IMG/VR virus record: IMGVR_UViG_3300027839_000010
Coordinates: 1 to 56,092 of that record
DNA: 56,092 nt
Direction: 5' to 3' (one strand)
DNA from: a virus
The position numbers and the translations under genes are program-made. This document shows, piece by piece, positions 31,805-40,321 of this stretch (position 1 is its first letter; the number at the start of each line of letters is the position of its first letter). Below the pieces are notes generated by a model. That model saw only the letters and a program-made list of their open reading frames with translations. It made no database searches and was not told the origin of the DNA.

Positions 31805-33202
31805 TTAACCAAATAAGGTTTCTTGTAGTTTTTTAGACATTGTGATAACGTGCCATTGATCTCCAGATGCTATTGCTTGACAGGCTATGGCTAATGAATC
31901 AGCATGGTCGTCTTTATAATCTGATTTGATTTTCATCAGTTTTGTCTCTGTATATTCTCTTGTTAACATTCCTAATTGTTTTGCTAATTCTTGTCTTCCC
32001 CCGATTTTTATACGTTTTTGTTCAAATAATATTCTCAAGTTCTTGTATATAAGTTCTTTTTCTTTTAATGAAAATACGATACCTCTTACGATTAATGACC
32101 TTTCTTGTAACAGATCAAACAATCCAGCACCTAATCCAGTCTCATCAACATAGATCATCTCTGCATTAAATTTTTCTGCTAATTCCTGCGTTCTACCTGC
32201 AACATCAACTATATTTGATTGACCTTCTTTTTCTTGAAATACTACAAAAATTATATCATTCTCATCTTTAGATATAACAGTGAATACGGTTTCATCCATA
32301 CCACTTCTTGCAACGTCTACTCCAATATAATATTTTACATTACCATATGGCTTACCATCTATCATTGCATCCTGTAAAAGATTCTGTGGGAAAAGTGCAT
32401 TACCTATTTCTAAGAACTCTCCTAATACTTCCAATGCATAACTTTCTCTAGTTTGATTTTCTAAGAATTTAATATAATCTGGATCTTTTGCAATCATTGG
32501 GTTTTCAGTAGATTTTACATGGAACTGTGTCCATTGACCATCTGATGAAACAGGTTTTCCGTTAAGTGTCTTTGAATTTTGACAAGCACTGTAAAAATAT
32601 CCCATCATGGAAAACGGTGTAGATGTTAACCATACCTTTGCTCTTGTTGCGGCTCCTGCTGGAAACAATGCGGTAAGAATATCTTCTTTGATAAATGAAC
32701 ATTCGTCCACTATGATTACATGTGGGGAATAACCTCTTAATCCAGTACCTGTCTCTCCAGTTGCTCTTGTTACAATCTTTGTAGTTCCTTTGTCATCAAG
32801 CCATCTTAACCACATTTCTGTTTGTGTATTTCTTACTATGTAATCTCCAAGAATATCACTTCCTATTACTAATTCTCTTATTCTATCATACATGATGCTA
32901 GCCTGGTTTTGTGTAGGGGCGACAATCAAAATAGTACATTCTCTATTAACAGTCTCAGATAACATAGGTGCAAAGAAAGCAAAATGTATAGCTTTGACGG
33001 CAGTTGACATGGTTTTACCCACCTGTCTACCGCTTCTATATACTATGAATCTATCAAGACAGTCAACATATTTCTTATTATATGGAAATAGTTTATGATT
33101 TAAAAATACGTCAGAAAATACTGAAGGTTTTTGAGCACACTCTACAAACGTTTTGACAAAATCTTCACGTTTACCAATGTCTTCCTCACTTATTCGAGCC
33201 AT
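31805..33202 (-). CDS. terL: Terminase large subunit
   Basis: 465 aa. ATPase domain with Walker A SGRQVGKT (57-64), Walker B VIIVDE (162-167) and coupling motif STPF (194-197); RNase H-like nuclease with D296 (GVDVA), D353 (YVDE) and D435 (HADS). It powers DNA packaging through the portal and cuts concatemers. The 17-bp overlap with the upstream small-subunit gene fits joint expression. The portal is not adjacent but at the far left of the window. Confidence 0.92.
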   Translation of the reverse strand: MARISEEDIGKREDFVKTFVECAQKPSVFSDVFLNHKLFPYNKKYVDCLDRFIVYRSGRQVGKTMSTAVKAIHFAFFAPMLSETVNRECTILIVAPTQNQASIMYDRIRELVIGSDILGDYIVRNTQTEMWLRWLDDKGTTKIVTRATGETGTGLRGYSPHVIIVDECSFIKEDILTALFPAGAATRAKVWLTSTPFSMMGYFYSACQNSKTLNGKPVSSDGQWTQFHVKSTENPMIAKDPDYIKFLENQTRESYALEVLGEFLEIGNALFPQNLLQDAMIDGKPYGNVKYYIGVDVARSGMDETVFTVISKDENDIIFVVFQEKEGQSNIVDVAGRTQELAEKFNAEMIYVDETGLGAGLFDLLQERSLIVRGIVFSLKEKELIYKNLRILFEQKRIKIGGRQELAKQLGMLTREYTETKLMKIKSDYKDDHADSLAIACQAIASGDQWHVITMSKKLQETLFG

Positions 33203-33716
33203 CTTCCATCATAGATTTCTTTGCTGTCATTTCTTTAAATATACTTTTCATAATATTCTTCTCATCAAACACCTGAGTTTCTTTAATTTCTACTTTACCT
33301 GATAATTCAACCATGGTATTAATAATTTTTAGTAATGAGTTTAACTGGGCATTAGTATTTCTATCTGGTATATTACCATCCATCTTTGATTCTCCTAATG
33401 CTACAAATATCTGTTCTGTGTATAGTTTAACTAGATAGTCTAATATTCCTTTTAGTTGTTCTGGATCTCTTGTATCCATGTCTCCTATTACTTTTTGTAT
33501 ATCTTCTCTTATTGCACATGATGCATCTAATTCGTATTTTGGACATTTTCCATTGCCCCCACTATCAACTGATCTATATATACAGTCATTACATAAAGCT
33601 GGTAGTTCAGCAGAACGTAAATGTTTAGCGGCATTAAATGCACTGACAGATTTTCTCTTATCTATATTGCCTATCATTTTACCTTTATCTGATTTAATTA
33701 TAATTCCATCTGCCAT
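33186..33716 (-). CDS. terS: Probable terminase small subunit
   Basis: 176 aa, overlapping terL by 17 bp. Residues 35-70 contain CNDC ... C ... C (probable zinc site); residues 85-150 are helical and suited to oligomerisation. No sequence signature of a known TerS family, so the assignment rests on position and size. Divergent from the metzincin gene, with TATA elements facing both ways in 33717-33796. Confidence 0.6.
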   Translation of the reverse strand: MADGIIIKSDKGKMIGNIDKRKSVSAFNAAKHLRSAELPALCNDCIYRSVDSGGNGKCPKYELDASCAIREDIQKVIGDMDTRDPEQLKGILDYLVKLYTEQIFVALGESKMDGNIPDRNTNAQLNSLLKIINTMVELSGKVEIKETQVFDEKNIMKSIFKEMTAKKSMMEDGSNK

Positions 33717-33796
33717 ATAAACAAATTAATAGAACGAGTATTTAAAGTTACATTTACAAATGAATAATATAAATAGTATTACATTACTATTTAAAC

Positions 33797-34582
33797 ATGA
33801 AGTATATTGCCATAATAGTTATATTTATGGTTTTATTTATGAACATACCTATACATGCTGAAATTGAGTCAAATAGTAGATATGATACATTAAAATTAAA
33901 ACATGTTACTAATCCTAATGTTTGTTTATTTGAAGTAAATCCTGAGTTGTATGATGATTGGGAGGGGTTGAGAAATATAACAATATCTGCAATAGAAGAA
34001 TGGATAATAAAATTAGAATATGCTTATCCTAATGGAGATTGGAGTGTTCCTATAGAAACAATATCTTGGGAAGATCATAAAACTGCAAGTGCATTAGATT
34101 ATCCTCAATGTAATATTATGATAAATTATGACAAGTCTTCAAATAGTAAAACATTAGGAAACACAGGTTTAAATTTTAATCAGTCTTGGCATAAATTTAT
34201 GTTCATTAATATATTTTTAGAAAGTCAAAAGAATATAACTAAAATTGTTATAGGTAGTAATATGTCTAATTCTACAATTAACATGATACAACAAAGTTAT
34301 CCTTTATCAGAAAATACAATAAAAAATATCATATTACATGAATTTGGGCATGGTTTAGGTTTAGCACATTTTAATACAAATAGGTCAATGATAGATTATA
34401 CACAATCTGTAATGACACCAACAATAAAACCATTTGATGAAAATCAGTTTTTATCTGTCACATATATAGATTTAGTCATGATTGGTAAAATATATGGAGA
34501 AAATGGATGGAATAAACCATCACCAGTATTTCATATTAAGGGATGTCATATATCAGATAGTTATATTTTTAGATGTTTTTAA
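33797..34582 (+). CDS. Secreted metzincin metalloprotease (matrixin-like)
   Basis: 261 aa. Residues 1-21 are a signal peptide (IHAE cleavage-like). HEFGHGLGLAH at 181-191 is the complete HExxHxxGxxH metzincin zinc motif, and M206 (SVMTP) fits the Met-turn. No clear cysteine-switch propeptide is visible, though C43 in the N-terminal region exists. Leaderless TATA (ATAAATAG) upstream. A secreted zinc protease encoded by an archaeal virus could cleave S-layer or surface glycoproteins for exit or entry. Followed directly by a hairpin-rich region. Confidence 0.8.
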   Translation: MKYIAIIVIFMVLFMNIPIHAEIESNSRYDTLKLKHVTNPNVCLFEVNPELYDDWEGLRNITISAIEEWIIKLEYAYPNGDWSVPIETISWEDHKTASALDYPQCNIMINYDKSSNSKTLGNTGLNFNQSWHKFMFINIFLESQKNITKIVIGSNMSNSTINMIQQSYPLSENTIKNIILHEFGHGLGLAHFNTNRSMIDYTQSVMTPTIKPFDENQFLSVTYIDLVMIGKIYGENGWNKPSPVFHIKGCHISDSYIFRCF

Positions 34583-34673
34583 TTCCCAAAGGGAAGGAAT
34601 AAGTCTTACGTGCTTATTCACTATCGACCTGATAGAACGGGTTTAAGAGGGCTACCGTTTAAGGGTAATCCCT
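34583..34673 (+). ncRNA. Candidate structured RNA between convergent genes
   Basis: Five stems follow one another directly after the metzincin stop: TTCCC/GGGAA (34583-34595), GAATAAG/CTTATTC (34597-34619), CTATC/GATAG (34621-34635), AACGG/CCGTT (34636-34659) and AGGG/CCCT (34662-34673). Locally richer in G+C than the surroundings. No ORF. It may be a 3'-UTR/terminator structure or an independent RNA; it is not a tRNA by arm pattern. Confidence 0.5.
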
Positions 34674-34710
34674 GACAACCTATATTTATTTAGTATAGTT
34701 GTATATAAAG

Positions 34711-35475
34711 TTATTTGAAATTCGCATCATAAATGTTGAAAGATTTACACATAGGCATGAATAATACTGCAAAAGGTAGTTTTAAAAGAGCATTATACTC
34801 ATTATCTAACACCTGTTGTTTTGTAATTCCTATGATTTCTAAATTCTCTTTATATTTTTCTAAATAATATTGAAGTTGTGAAACCATTCCCTTACCTTTG
34901 TTTCCAAAATACATTGATATAGTACTGTTATTCATCCATATTTCTGTCTTCTTAGATACTGCGGCTGATATCCATGCTGATGTGTCTATTGATTCAAACA
35001 TTTTATTTCTTTTGATAAAGTTTCCTTTTGCTAGACCGTGGTATTTTAGTGGTGGTAGTTTCTTTATTTGATCTTCCATTTCTATTCTTCCTTTTATCTC
35101 CCCCAAACAAACATAGTCATCTCTTTTTGGTTTCAATCTAGAAATATGTTGTAGGTAGTTTTGTTGTAAAACTGGTATAGTCCAATCTATTCCCATATCT
35201 CTTTCTTCTTTTAGGCATTTTATAGTGCCTTCCATATCATAATATATATCAAACTGTGTAGCATAGTCATATTTTAACTTGTTTTTTATCAGCCATTCAC
35301 GATATTTTTCTTTATTTCCCTTCACACCTGCTACTACAAACAAAGATTCAAAATTGTCACGATATGAATCAATACTAGCATATGCATATTTATGAGCAAC
35401 CATTACATTTTTTACTCCACAGTCTATCAACGCCTGCCTGGTTGCTTTATTATTAGCATTGAAATATACTTTCAT
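34711..35475 (-). CDS. DpdA/TGT-like TIM-barrel protein
   Basis: 254 aa. KYHGLAKG followed by FESIDTSAWIS (about residues 144-170) resembles the phage family related to tRNA-guanine transglycosylases and the DNA transglycosylase DpdA, which swap guanine for 7-deazaguanines. It is shorter than tRNA TGTs, and no zinc-site cysteines are obvious. If active it would modify viral DNA using archaeal host preQ0-type precursors, as no deazaguanine synthesis gene is seen here. Convergent to the metzincin gene; ATGA-coupled upstream. Confidence 0.55.
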   Translation of the reverse strand: MKVYFNANNKATRQALIDCGVKNVMVAHKYAYASIDSYRDNFESLFVVAGVKGNKEKYREWLIKNKLKYDYATQFDIYYDMEGTIKCLKEERDMGIDWTIPVLQQNYLQHISRLKPKRDDYVCLGEIKGRIEMEDQIKKLPPLKYHGLAKGNFIKRNKMFESIDTSAWISAAVSKKTEIWMNNSTISMYFGNKGKGMVSQLQYYLEKYKENLEIIGITKQQVLDNEYNALLKLPFAVLFMPMCKSFNIYDANFK

Positions 35476-35552
35476 AAGTCTTCAACAAATAACTTTAATA
35501 ATTCAGCTTTACGTTTACATCTTCTACAGTCTTCACTTATTGGTATTTTCAA
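35472..35552 (-). CDS. Tiny Cys-pair protein
   Basis: 26 aa from TTG, TTGA overlap upstream and ATGA overlap with the DpdA-like gene. CRRC followed by a helix. The double coupling is the reason for calling it. Confidence 0.45.
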   Translation of the reverse strand: MKIPISEDCRRCKRKAELLKLFVEDL

Positions 35553-35755
35553 TTCCAAACTCCTGTAGAGGTTGGATTTTTTTCAACAGTTATTTGAGAA
35601 TTTGTAAACTCCCATATATGACCATCATCTAATATACAAGTAAATAATTTTGAAGTCTCCATACCATATTCAGTTACTAACCAAATTCTTGCTTTACCTT
35701 TTGGCGTATTAACTCTTATACTGTTTACTGGCTCAAAAATCTTTATGACATTCAC
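35549..35755 (-). CDS. Small beta-rich protein
   Basis: 68 aa from GTG 35755. Alternating strands (ARIWLVTEYGM, HIWEFTNSQITVE), SH3-like length, no Cys pair. Overlaps the upstream mini Cys gene by 23 bp and couples to the next by TTGA. Confidence 0.55.
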   Translation of the reverse strand: MNVIKIFEPVNSIRVNTPKGKARIWLVTEYGMETSKLFTCILDDGHIWEFTNSQITVEKNPTSTGVWN

Positions 35756-35831
35756 ACCTACAAGGTTCTAATCCAGCATACTGTTTTGGGCAAGTTTTAT
35801 GTTTACTGTCTTTACAAGCAGGATATATCAT
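35733..35831 (-). CDS. Mini Cys/His protein, tandem paralogue A
   Basis: 32 aa: PAC ... KH-x-x-CP ... C-x-C-x-CHK. A ribosome-binding site (AGGAGA) precedes it. The same pattern is found in the next gene upstream, so they are tandem duplicates with a compact C5H2 metal site. Confidence 0.5.
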   Translation of the reverse strand: MIYPACKDSKHKTCPKQYAGLEPCRCECHKDF

Positions 35832-35832
35832 A

Positions 35833-35940
35833 TTATTCTCCTGATATCTTATGACATAAACATTCGCATTTTATATCAATTCTTATTATAGGACAGTCAA
35901 AGTGTCTATGAGTATGGCATTCAGGAGATATTATTTTCAC
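35833..35940 (-). CDS. Mini Cys/His protein, tandem paralogue B
   Basis: 35 aa from GTG in a TAGTG overlap with the Cas4-like gene. PEC ... RH-x-x-CP ... C-x-C-x-CHK, matching its neighbour. Probably binds one or two zinc ions. Confidence 0.5.
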   Translation of the reverse strand: MKIISPECHTHRHFDCPIIRIDIKCECLCHKISGE

Positions 35941-36701
35941 TAGTCTTCTCCAAACGTAGAAAAGCACTTACTTGCATACTCACACATTCCATCACATAAG
36001 TAATTTCTTTGTCGGTCAGGTAAGTCTCCAGATGTTAAGGAGTCTTTTATTACATTTGAATTGATTATCATTGCTTTTAATGTCTCTTCAGGTTTCTTTA
36101 ATACGAATGATATTGGTGTAGGTTTATCTCTTTTCTCTTTTGATACAGAATTAGATACATAAATAACACATCCTTTCTTTGCATCCATATCATAGCATTT
36201 ATTTAGTAAAACTCTGTAACAATTAATCTGTGCCATATGTGAATCAGAAGCGTTTGAATTATGTTTCTGAAAATATTCTATTGAACCAGTAGTTTTTTTA
36301 TCACAGATGATATATTCTCCATCAACTTCTATTAAATCATCTATACTTCCATAAATTATATCCAATTGTCTAGCATCGTCTTGTGGAATCTTTTTTGCTT
36401 CTTCGTATGTCAATGCTACATCTTTAACATAATCATATGCAAGGAACATTTCATGTTTATCTTCTTCTGCAACATCACTTGCAGAATGTAATATCTGACC
36501 AAAATAAAGTGATTTCATGTTTTCTGTATCCATAGTTTTGTATTCATCAGGGGTGTTTTTACTATACATGACATTTCTCATACAAGGTTTAATTAAATCT
36601 GAAACGTGTATTACACCTAATCTTTCTGTATGCATTGCTTTCATTTGTGATTTTCTAAAAGCAAAATATGCATTATCTTCAACTGTTTTATTTAATACCA
36701 T
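35940..36701 (-). CDS. Cas4/RecB-like exonuclease with probable Fe-S cluster
   Basis: 253 aa. H72, GSIDDLIE (118-125, D121), ICDKKTT (132-138, D134 and K136) and QINCY (158-162) form the RecB/Cas4 PD-(D/E)XK core. C40 (KPCMRN) and a C-terminal CDGMC ... C trio supply four Cys, as in the Fe-S cluster of Cas4/AddB/Dna2. Without cas1/cas2 in the window, a role in end processing or recombination is more likely than CRISPR adaptation. TATA element near the start. Confidence 0.8.
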   Translation of the reverse strand: MVLNKTVEDNAYFAFRKSQMKAMHTERLGVIHVSDLIKPCMRNVMYSKNTPDEYKTMDTENMKSLYFGQILHSASDVAEEDKHEMFLAYDYVKDVALTYEEAKKIPQDDARQLDIIYGSIDDLIEVDGEYIICDKKTTGSIEYFQKHNSNASDSHMAQINCYRVLLNKCYDMDAKKGCVIYVSNSVSKEKRDKPTPISFVLKKPEETLKAMIINSNVIKDSLTSGDLPDRQRNYLCDGMCEYASKCFSTFGED

Positions 36702-36737
36702 GTGATATAAATACAGGTATTGTTAATAAATGTTAGC

Positions 36738-37091
36738 CTAATATGACTCTAATAATGTAAAAGTGAATGTAGTTGACTGTATTGTCATAACTGAAGAATC
36801 ATCTAATATCTCAACTTCTCCTTCCCAGACACCTGCATTTGCTATGACTGTATTGGCGGCAGTTAAAGTATAAGAAACAAGACCAGCAGACCTAGTAACA
36901 AATGTAAGAGTACCATCTATTAAGAGTGTACCATCTGGCTTCCATACCTTCCATTTACCTGAATTATATGATGTAGTTGATGACATATCTACTACTGTTC
37001 CTGTGTCATCTGTTAGTGTTAGTGTTAATGTTCTTCTACTCCCCACTTTTTCAACAAATTCTATGTCTCTTTTACGCATAAACATACTCAT
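36738..37091 (-). CDS. BppU-like baseplate/tail N-terminal domain protein
   Basis: 117 aa, single beta-sandwich domain: DDTGTVVDMSS, KWKVWKPDG, GLVSYTLTAA and VWEGEVEI strands resemble the N-terminal domain of phage BppU-type baseplate proteins and the capping of tail fibres. Lies downstream of the 14-residue-repeat fibre gene, so it probably belongs to the tail tip. Confidence 0.6.
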   Translation of the reverse strand: MSMFMRKRDIEFVEKVGSRRTLTLTLTDDTGTVVDMSSTTSYNSGKWKVWKPDGTLLIDGTLTFVTRSAGLVSYTLTAANTVIANAGVWEGEVEILDDSSVMTIQSTTFTFTLLESY

Positions 37092-37113
37092 AATATTACA
37101 ACTATGTTGTATC

Positions 37114-38598
37114 TTATAAAGATTTTACATTCTTTGAGGAGCGAGTAGTGCGAACTCTTCTTGATGATGAAGACATAGTTCTAACTATTCGTGTATTACT
37201 TAACAAGAATTTTATATGGAATATGGCTGTTAATGTATTTGAAGCAGTTAAAACCATTTGGAATCTACCTATTGATATATCAGTAACTGCATGTCTAAGA
37301 TCAAATCTACCTGTTAAAATATCAGATATTAGGTGTCTTATTATAAACTGGTTTGTAAGAGTATTAGATAATTTTTCTCTTAGATCAAATCTGTTAGTAT
37401 CAGTTTTTGTTATTGCCTGTCTAAGATTAAATATATTTGTAAGAGTTTTAGATAACTGTGTTGCAAGACCTATTCTAATACTTAAAACATCAGTTATTGC
37501 CTGTCTTAAATCAAATCTGTTAGTTACTGTATCAGATACTGATTGTCTAATATGGAATCTAAATGTATTTGTTTTTCTTGCAAGAACTGCTACAACATCA
37601 AATAAAGATGTTAATTGAGGTATAGTTCCATTTGTTAACGTAAAGGATGTAGTTGAAAATCCAGTTGAAACGAAAGAAGGTAATCCTATAATAATTTGTC
37701 TTATATCAAACCTGGTAGTAAGAAGTCTTGTAACTATTTCTTTAAGACCTACTAATACAGTTAATGTGTCAGATACAGTTTGTCTTAATATGAATCGGTT
37801 TGTTAATGTTTTTACTGGTACTATAGTTGTTATACGGAATCTGTTAGTTAATGTTGATGTTGCTTGACCAATTAAATCAAATCTGTTTCTAAGAATGTTT
37901 GATACTGTTTGTAAAATACCTACTCTAACAGTTAATGTATCTATTATTGCACTTCTTATATCAAATAGACCACTTAATGATTCTGAAATCTGTGAAATTA
38001 AATTAAATCTACTTGTAGACGTTTCTGTAACTTTCTCTCTTATAACAAAATTAAATCTTTTAGATAAATCTGATATATTATATGAATTTGTAGTAAATGA
38101 CGTATTAATATAACTTCCTAATTTTCCAACTATAGTTCTTATATCAAATCTGTTAGTACCAGTTTTTGTTATTGCCTGTCTAAGATTAAATAAGTTTGTA
38201 ATGGTATTTGATATGGTAGTTGCAATACCTACTCTTACTGTTAATGATTTTAATATCTCTCCTACTATGGAAATATTACTTGTTAATGTACGAATAACTC
38301 CTCCTTTTAAATCAAAGCGTGAAGTAAAATGTGCATTAATATTACCAGCTCTGATAGAGAATCTGAAAGTTTTATCCGCAGTTGTTATATCAGTATTTAA
38401 GAATGTATCTGTATCAAATGAAGTAGAAGTAAATGATGTATTCTCGTGTGCTATTTGTCTAATAGAAAATCTTAATGTACCTAATCTTTCTGCAATATGT
38501 GCTCTTACATCAAATCTTTCAGTACTGGTATTTGTGACTAGTGCTCTTGTGTTAAAACTCGTGGTTGTAAATGATGTTGGTCTATATGTTCCTACCAT
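37114..38598 (-). CDS. Tail-fibre-like protein built of 14-residue repeats
   Basis: 494 aa made almost wholly of a degenerate 14-residue repeat, best seen as FDLRQAITDTLTNR: aromatic/Val, x, Leu/Ile, Arg, x2, Ile/Val, x3, Leu, Thr, x, Arg. Four longer inserts with TSF/TTSF motifs (start, ~72, ~180, ~310) interrupt it. The C-terminus is Ser/Arg/Lys-rich. Regular spacing suggests a beta-solenoid or trimeric fibrous shaft. TATA element (TTTATAC) upstream starts its own unit. Probably a fibre; not similar to anything I recognise. Confidence 0.6.
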   Translation of the reverse strand: MVGTYRPTSFTTTSFNTRALVTNTSTERFDVRAHIAERLGTLRFSIRQIAHENTSFTSTSFDTDTFLNTDITTADKTFRFSIRAGNINAHFTSRFDLKGGVIRTLTSNISIVGEILKSLTVRVGIATTISNTITNLFNLRQAITKTGTNRFDIRTIVGKLGSYINTSFTTNSYNISDLSKRFNFVIREKVTETSTSRFNLISQISESLSGLFDIRSAIIDTLTVRVGILQTVSNILRNRFDLIGQATSTLTNRFRITTIVPVKTLTNRFILRQTVSDTLTVLVGLKEIVTRLLTTRFDIRQIIIGLPSFVSTGFSTTSFTLTNGTIPQLTSLFDVVAVLARKTNTFRFHIRQSVSDTVTNRFDLRQAITDVLSIRIGLATQLSKTLTNIFNLRQAITKTDTNRFDLREKLSNTLTNQFIIRHLISDILTGRFDLRHAVTDISIGRFQMVLTASNTLTAIFHIKFLLSNTRIVRTMSSSSRRVRTTRSSKNVKSL

Positions 38599-38654
38599 GT
38601 ATTGTGTATAAAAGTATATTATTTAAAGTAACTATTCAAATATGTGAGTTATTC

Positions 38655-39941
38655 TTATCTGACCACATCTAATCCCCTAAACAACGCCCACCATCCATCT
38701 ATCCCGTAAGGATTCTCCTCTACATATACATGGTTAAGAAATTTTAAATGGGTGTGGTTTTGTTTATAATATTCTAATAAATCTGCACCTATACCATTTT
38801 GTAATAATCCTGATTTACTTCTATATTCTTTCCAATACTCTGTATCAAGTTTCTTATTGAAAGCAAAATGTATGAATATAAAATCTCTTATTGTATCAAG
38901 ATAATTATTCACAAATATATTATATTTTTTTATTAGATTATATTGATTTTTACCATAAGTAATAATATCTATAATATCTTTAGATAATTTCAAAATTACC
39001 ATAATAGATGATGCTTCTAAAGGTTCTACAAATCCATCTGAGTTACCCAATGTTATTACGTTACCTATCCAATGTTCTTTTAACCTGCCTGATTTAAATT
39101 TAATAATTCTAGAGTTATCTATTGTGATGTCAAGTTTTGATTCTGCTTCTAACTTTGCTTCTTCATCAGTTATATGGTTTGATGAATATACATATCCACA
39201 AGCTGTTTTATCATTATGATCAATCTCCCATAACCACCCATTATTCATTGTGGTTCCTTTTGTATAAGGTCTTATAGAATTACCTAAACGTTTTTGAAAA
39301 AACAAAGCCCTGTCATTTATTAACATATTATTATATGAATACCACTCTGAATTACTGAGGATTGATTTAAACCCTGAACAATCTATGAAGTAATCTGCTT
39401 CATATTTATTATTGAGTAATTGTATTATATTGCCATCTTTTTTAATATCTGTTATTTCTTCTGAAATTATTTTAACACCTCTAATCAATAATACTTTTTC
39501 CAAGTAATCTAAGAATAAAGAATTTTCTATATGATATGCAGTTGACTCTGGATTAGGGTGTGCATTTATTTTCTCAATCATATATTTAGATAACTTACTG
39601 TTTCCATAATTACCACCCTTGAAATTAAATCCATTTGGTAGGTTACTTTTATAATCTATCACATCAAATGCATAGTCGAATGTGTAATGAAATGGTGTAT
39701 AACCAAAGTCAAGTTCTATACCATATTTTGTTATAGGTCTAACATAAAAATTAAATTCATCCATATTAATTCCACAGTGATCTCTTAATGTTTCAATAAA
39801 ACTACCTACTGTACTTTCTCCTACACCTATTGTTGATATATTAGGACTCTTAATTATTGTGATATTATAATCAGTTTTATTGCTTAACATTAATGCAGAT
39901 AAATAACCTGCTGTTCCTCCACCGACTATTATTATATTCAT
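38655..39941 (-). CDS. Flavin-dependent (tryptophan-type) halogenase
   Basis: 428 aa, ATG 39941 in an ATGA overlap with the previous gene (an upstream in-frame start would overlap 45 bp). N-terminal FAD-binding GGGTAG, the GVGESTVG motif and NGWLWEI, close to the GWxWxI signature of flavin halogenases. The catalytic Lys of this family (around residue 75-80) probably lies in RPITKYGIE. Halogenase genes are known near tail genes in marine cyanophages; the substrate is unknown. A decoration of tail proteins or host metabolites can be imagined. Confidence 0.8.
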   Translation of the reverse strand: MNIIIVGGGTAGYLSALMLSNKTDYNITIIKSPNISTIGVGESTVGSFIETLRDHCGINMDEFNFYVRPITKYGIELDFGYTPFHYTFDYAFDVIDYKSNLPNGFNFKGGNYGNSKLSKYMIEKINAHPNPESTAYHIENSLFLDYLEKVLLIRGVKIISEEITDIKKDGNIIQLLNNKYEADYFIDCSGFKSILSNSEWYSYNNMLINDRALFFQKRLGNSIRPYTKGTTMNNGWLWEIDHNDKTACGYVYSSNHITDEEAKLEAESKLDITIDNSRIIKFKSGRLKEHWIGNVITLGNSDGFVEPLEASSIMVILKLSKDIIDIITYGKNQYNLIKKYNIFVNNYLDTIRDFIFIHFAFNKKLDTEYWKEYRSKSGLLQNGIGADLLEYYKQNHTHLKFLNHVYVEENPYGIDGWWALFRGLDVVR

Positions 39942-40321
39942 ACATACTCTAAAATATCCCACTTTAATAAATCTTCGTTCCATAAATAATTTACATCAGT
40001 TCTAGGATAGTCTACTGGTGCTTCCCAATTACAAGTAGTTTCATTTAATATCCATGAATCATAAGGTTTAGGAGCAATAAAAGCATCTAATACTGAATCA
40101 TAACTGAAACCTATACCAGCAAAGTTTTTTCTTAAAGCCTTTGTTTGATCTTCACTAGGGGTATGTGTATTAGGAATATGATGAATACCTAAATGTGTAT
40201 TATATGATGTTTGTATCCAATTTTCAAGGTTTCCCCAATTACCATTATCTAATACTTCTTGATCAATAACTAAAACTCTAATCACTATATTGTTTTCATC
40301 AATTTCTGCAAAATGACTCAT
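39938..40321 (-). CDS. Marine-phage-type tail-associated protein
   Basis: 127 aa. SHFAEIDENN at the start, WIQTSYN, NFAGIGFSYD and DAFIAPKPYDSW follow the order of a small protein I know from many cyanophage and pelagiphage tail regions. Function unresolved there; thought to be a fibre or chaperone part. ATGA-coupled to the halogenase and the glycine-rich protein. Confidence 0.7.
   Translation of the reverse strand: MSHFAEIDENNIVIRVLVIDQEVLDNGNWGNLENWIQTSYNTHLGIHHIPNTHTPSEDQTKALRKNFAGIGFSYDSVLDAFIAPKPYDSWILNETTCNWEAPVDYPRTDVNYLWNEDLLKWDILEYV

Noticed and set aside
34583-34700. tRNA gene after the metzincin
   Set aside because: Stems are present, but there is no acceptor stem, no T-arm consensus and no 7-nt anticodon loop in a 5-bp stem.
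35940-36701. CRISPR adaptation role for the Cas4-like nuclease
   Set aside because: No cas1, cas2 or repeat-spacer array is visible; free-standing Cas4-like nucleases are common in archaeal viruses.
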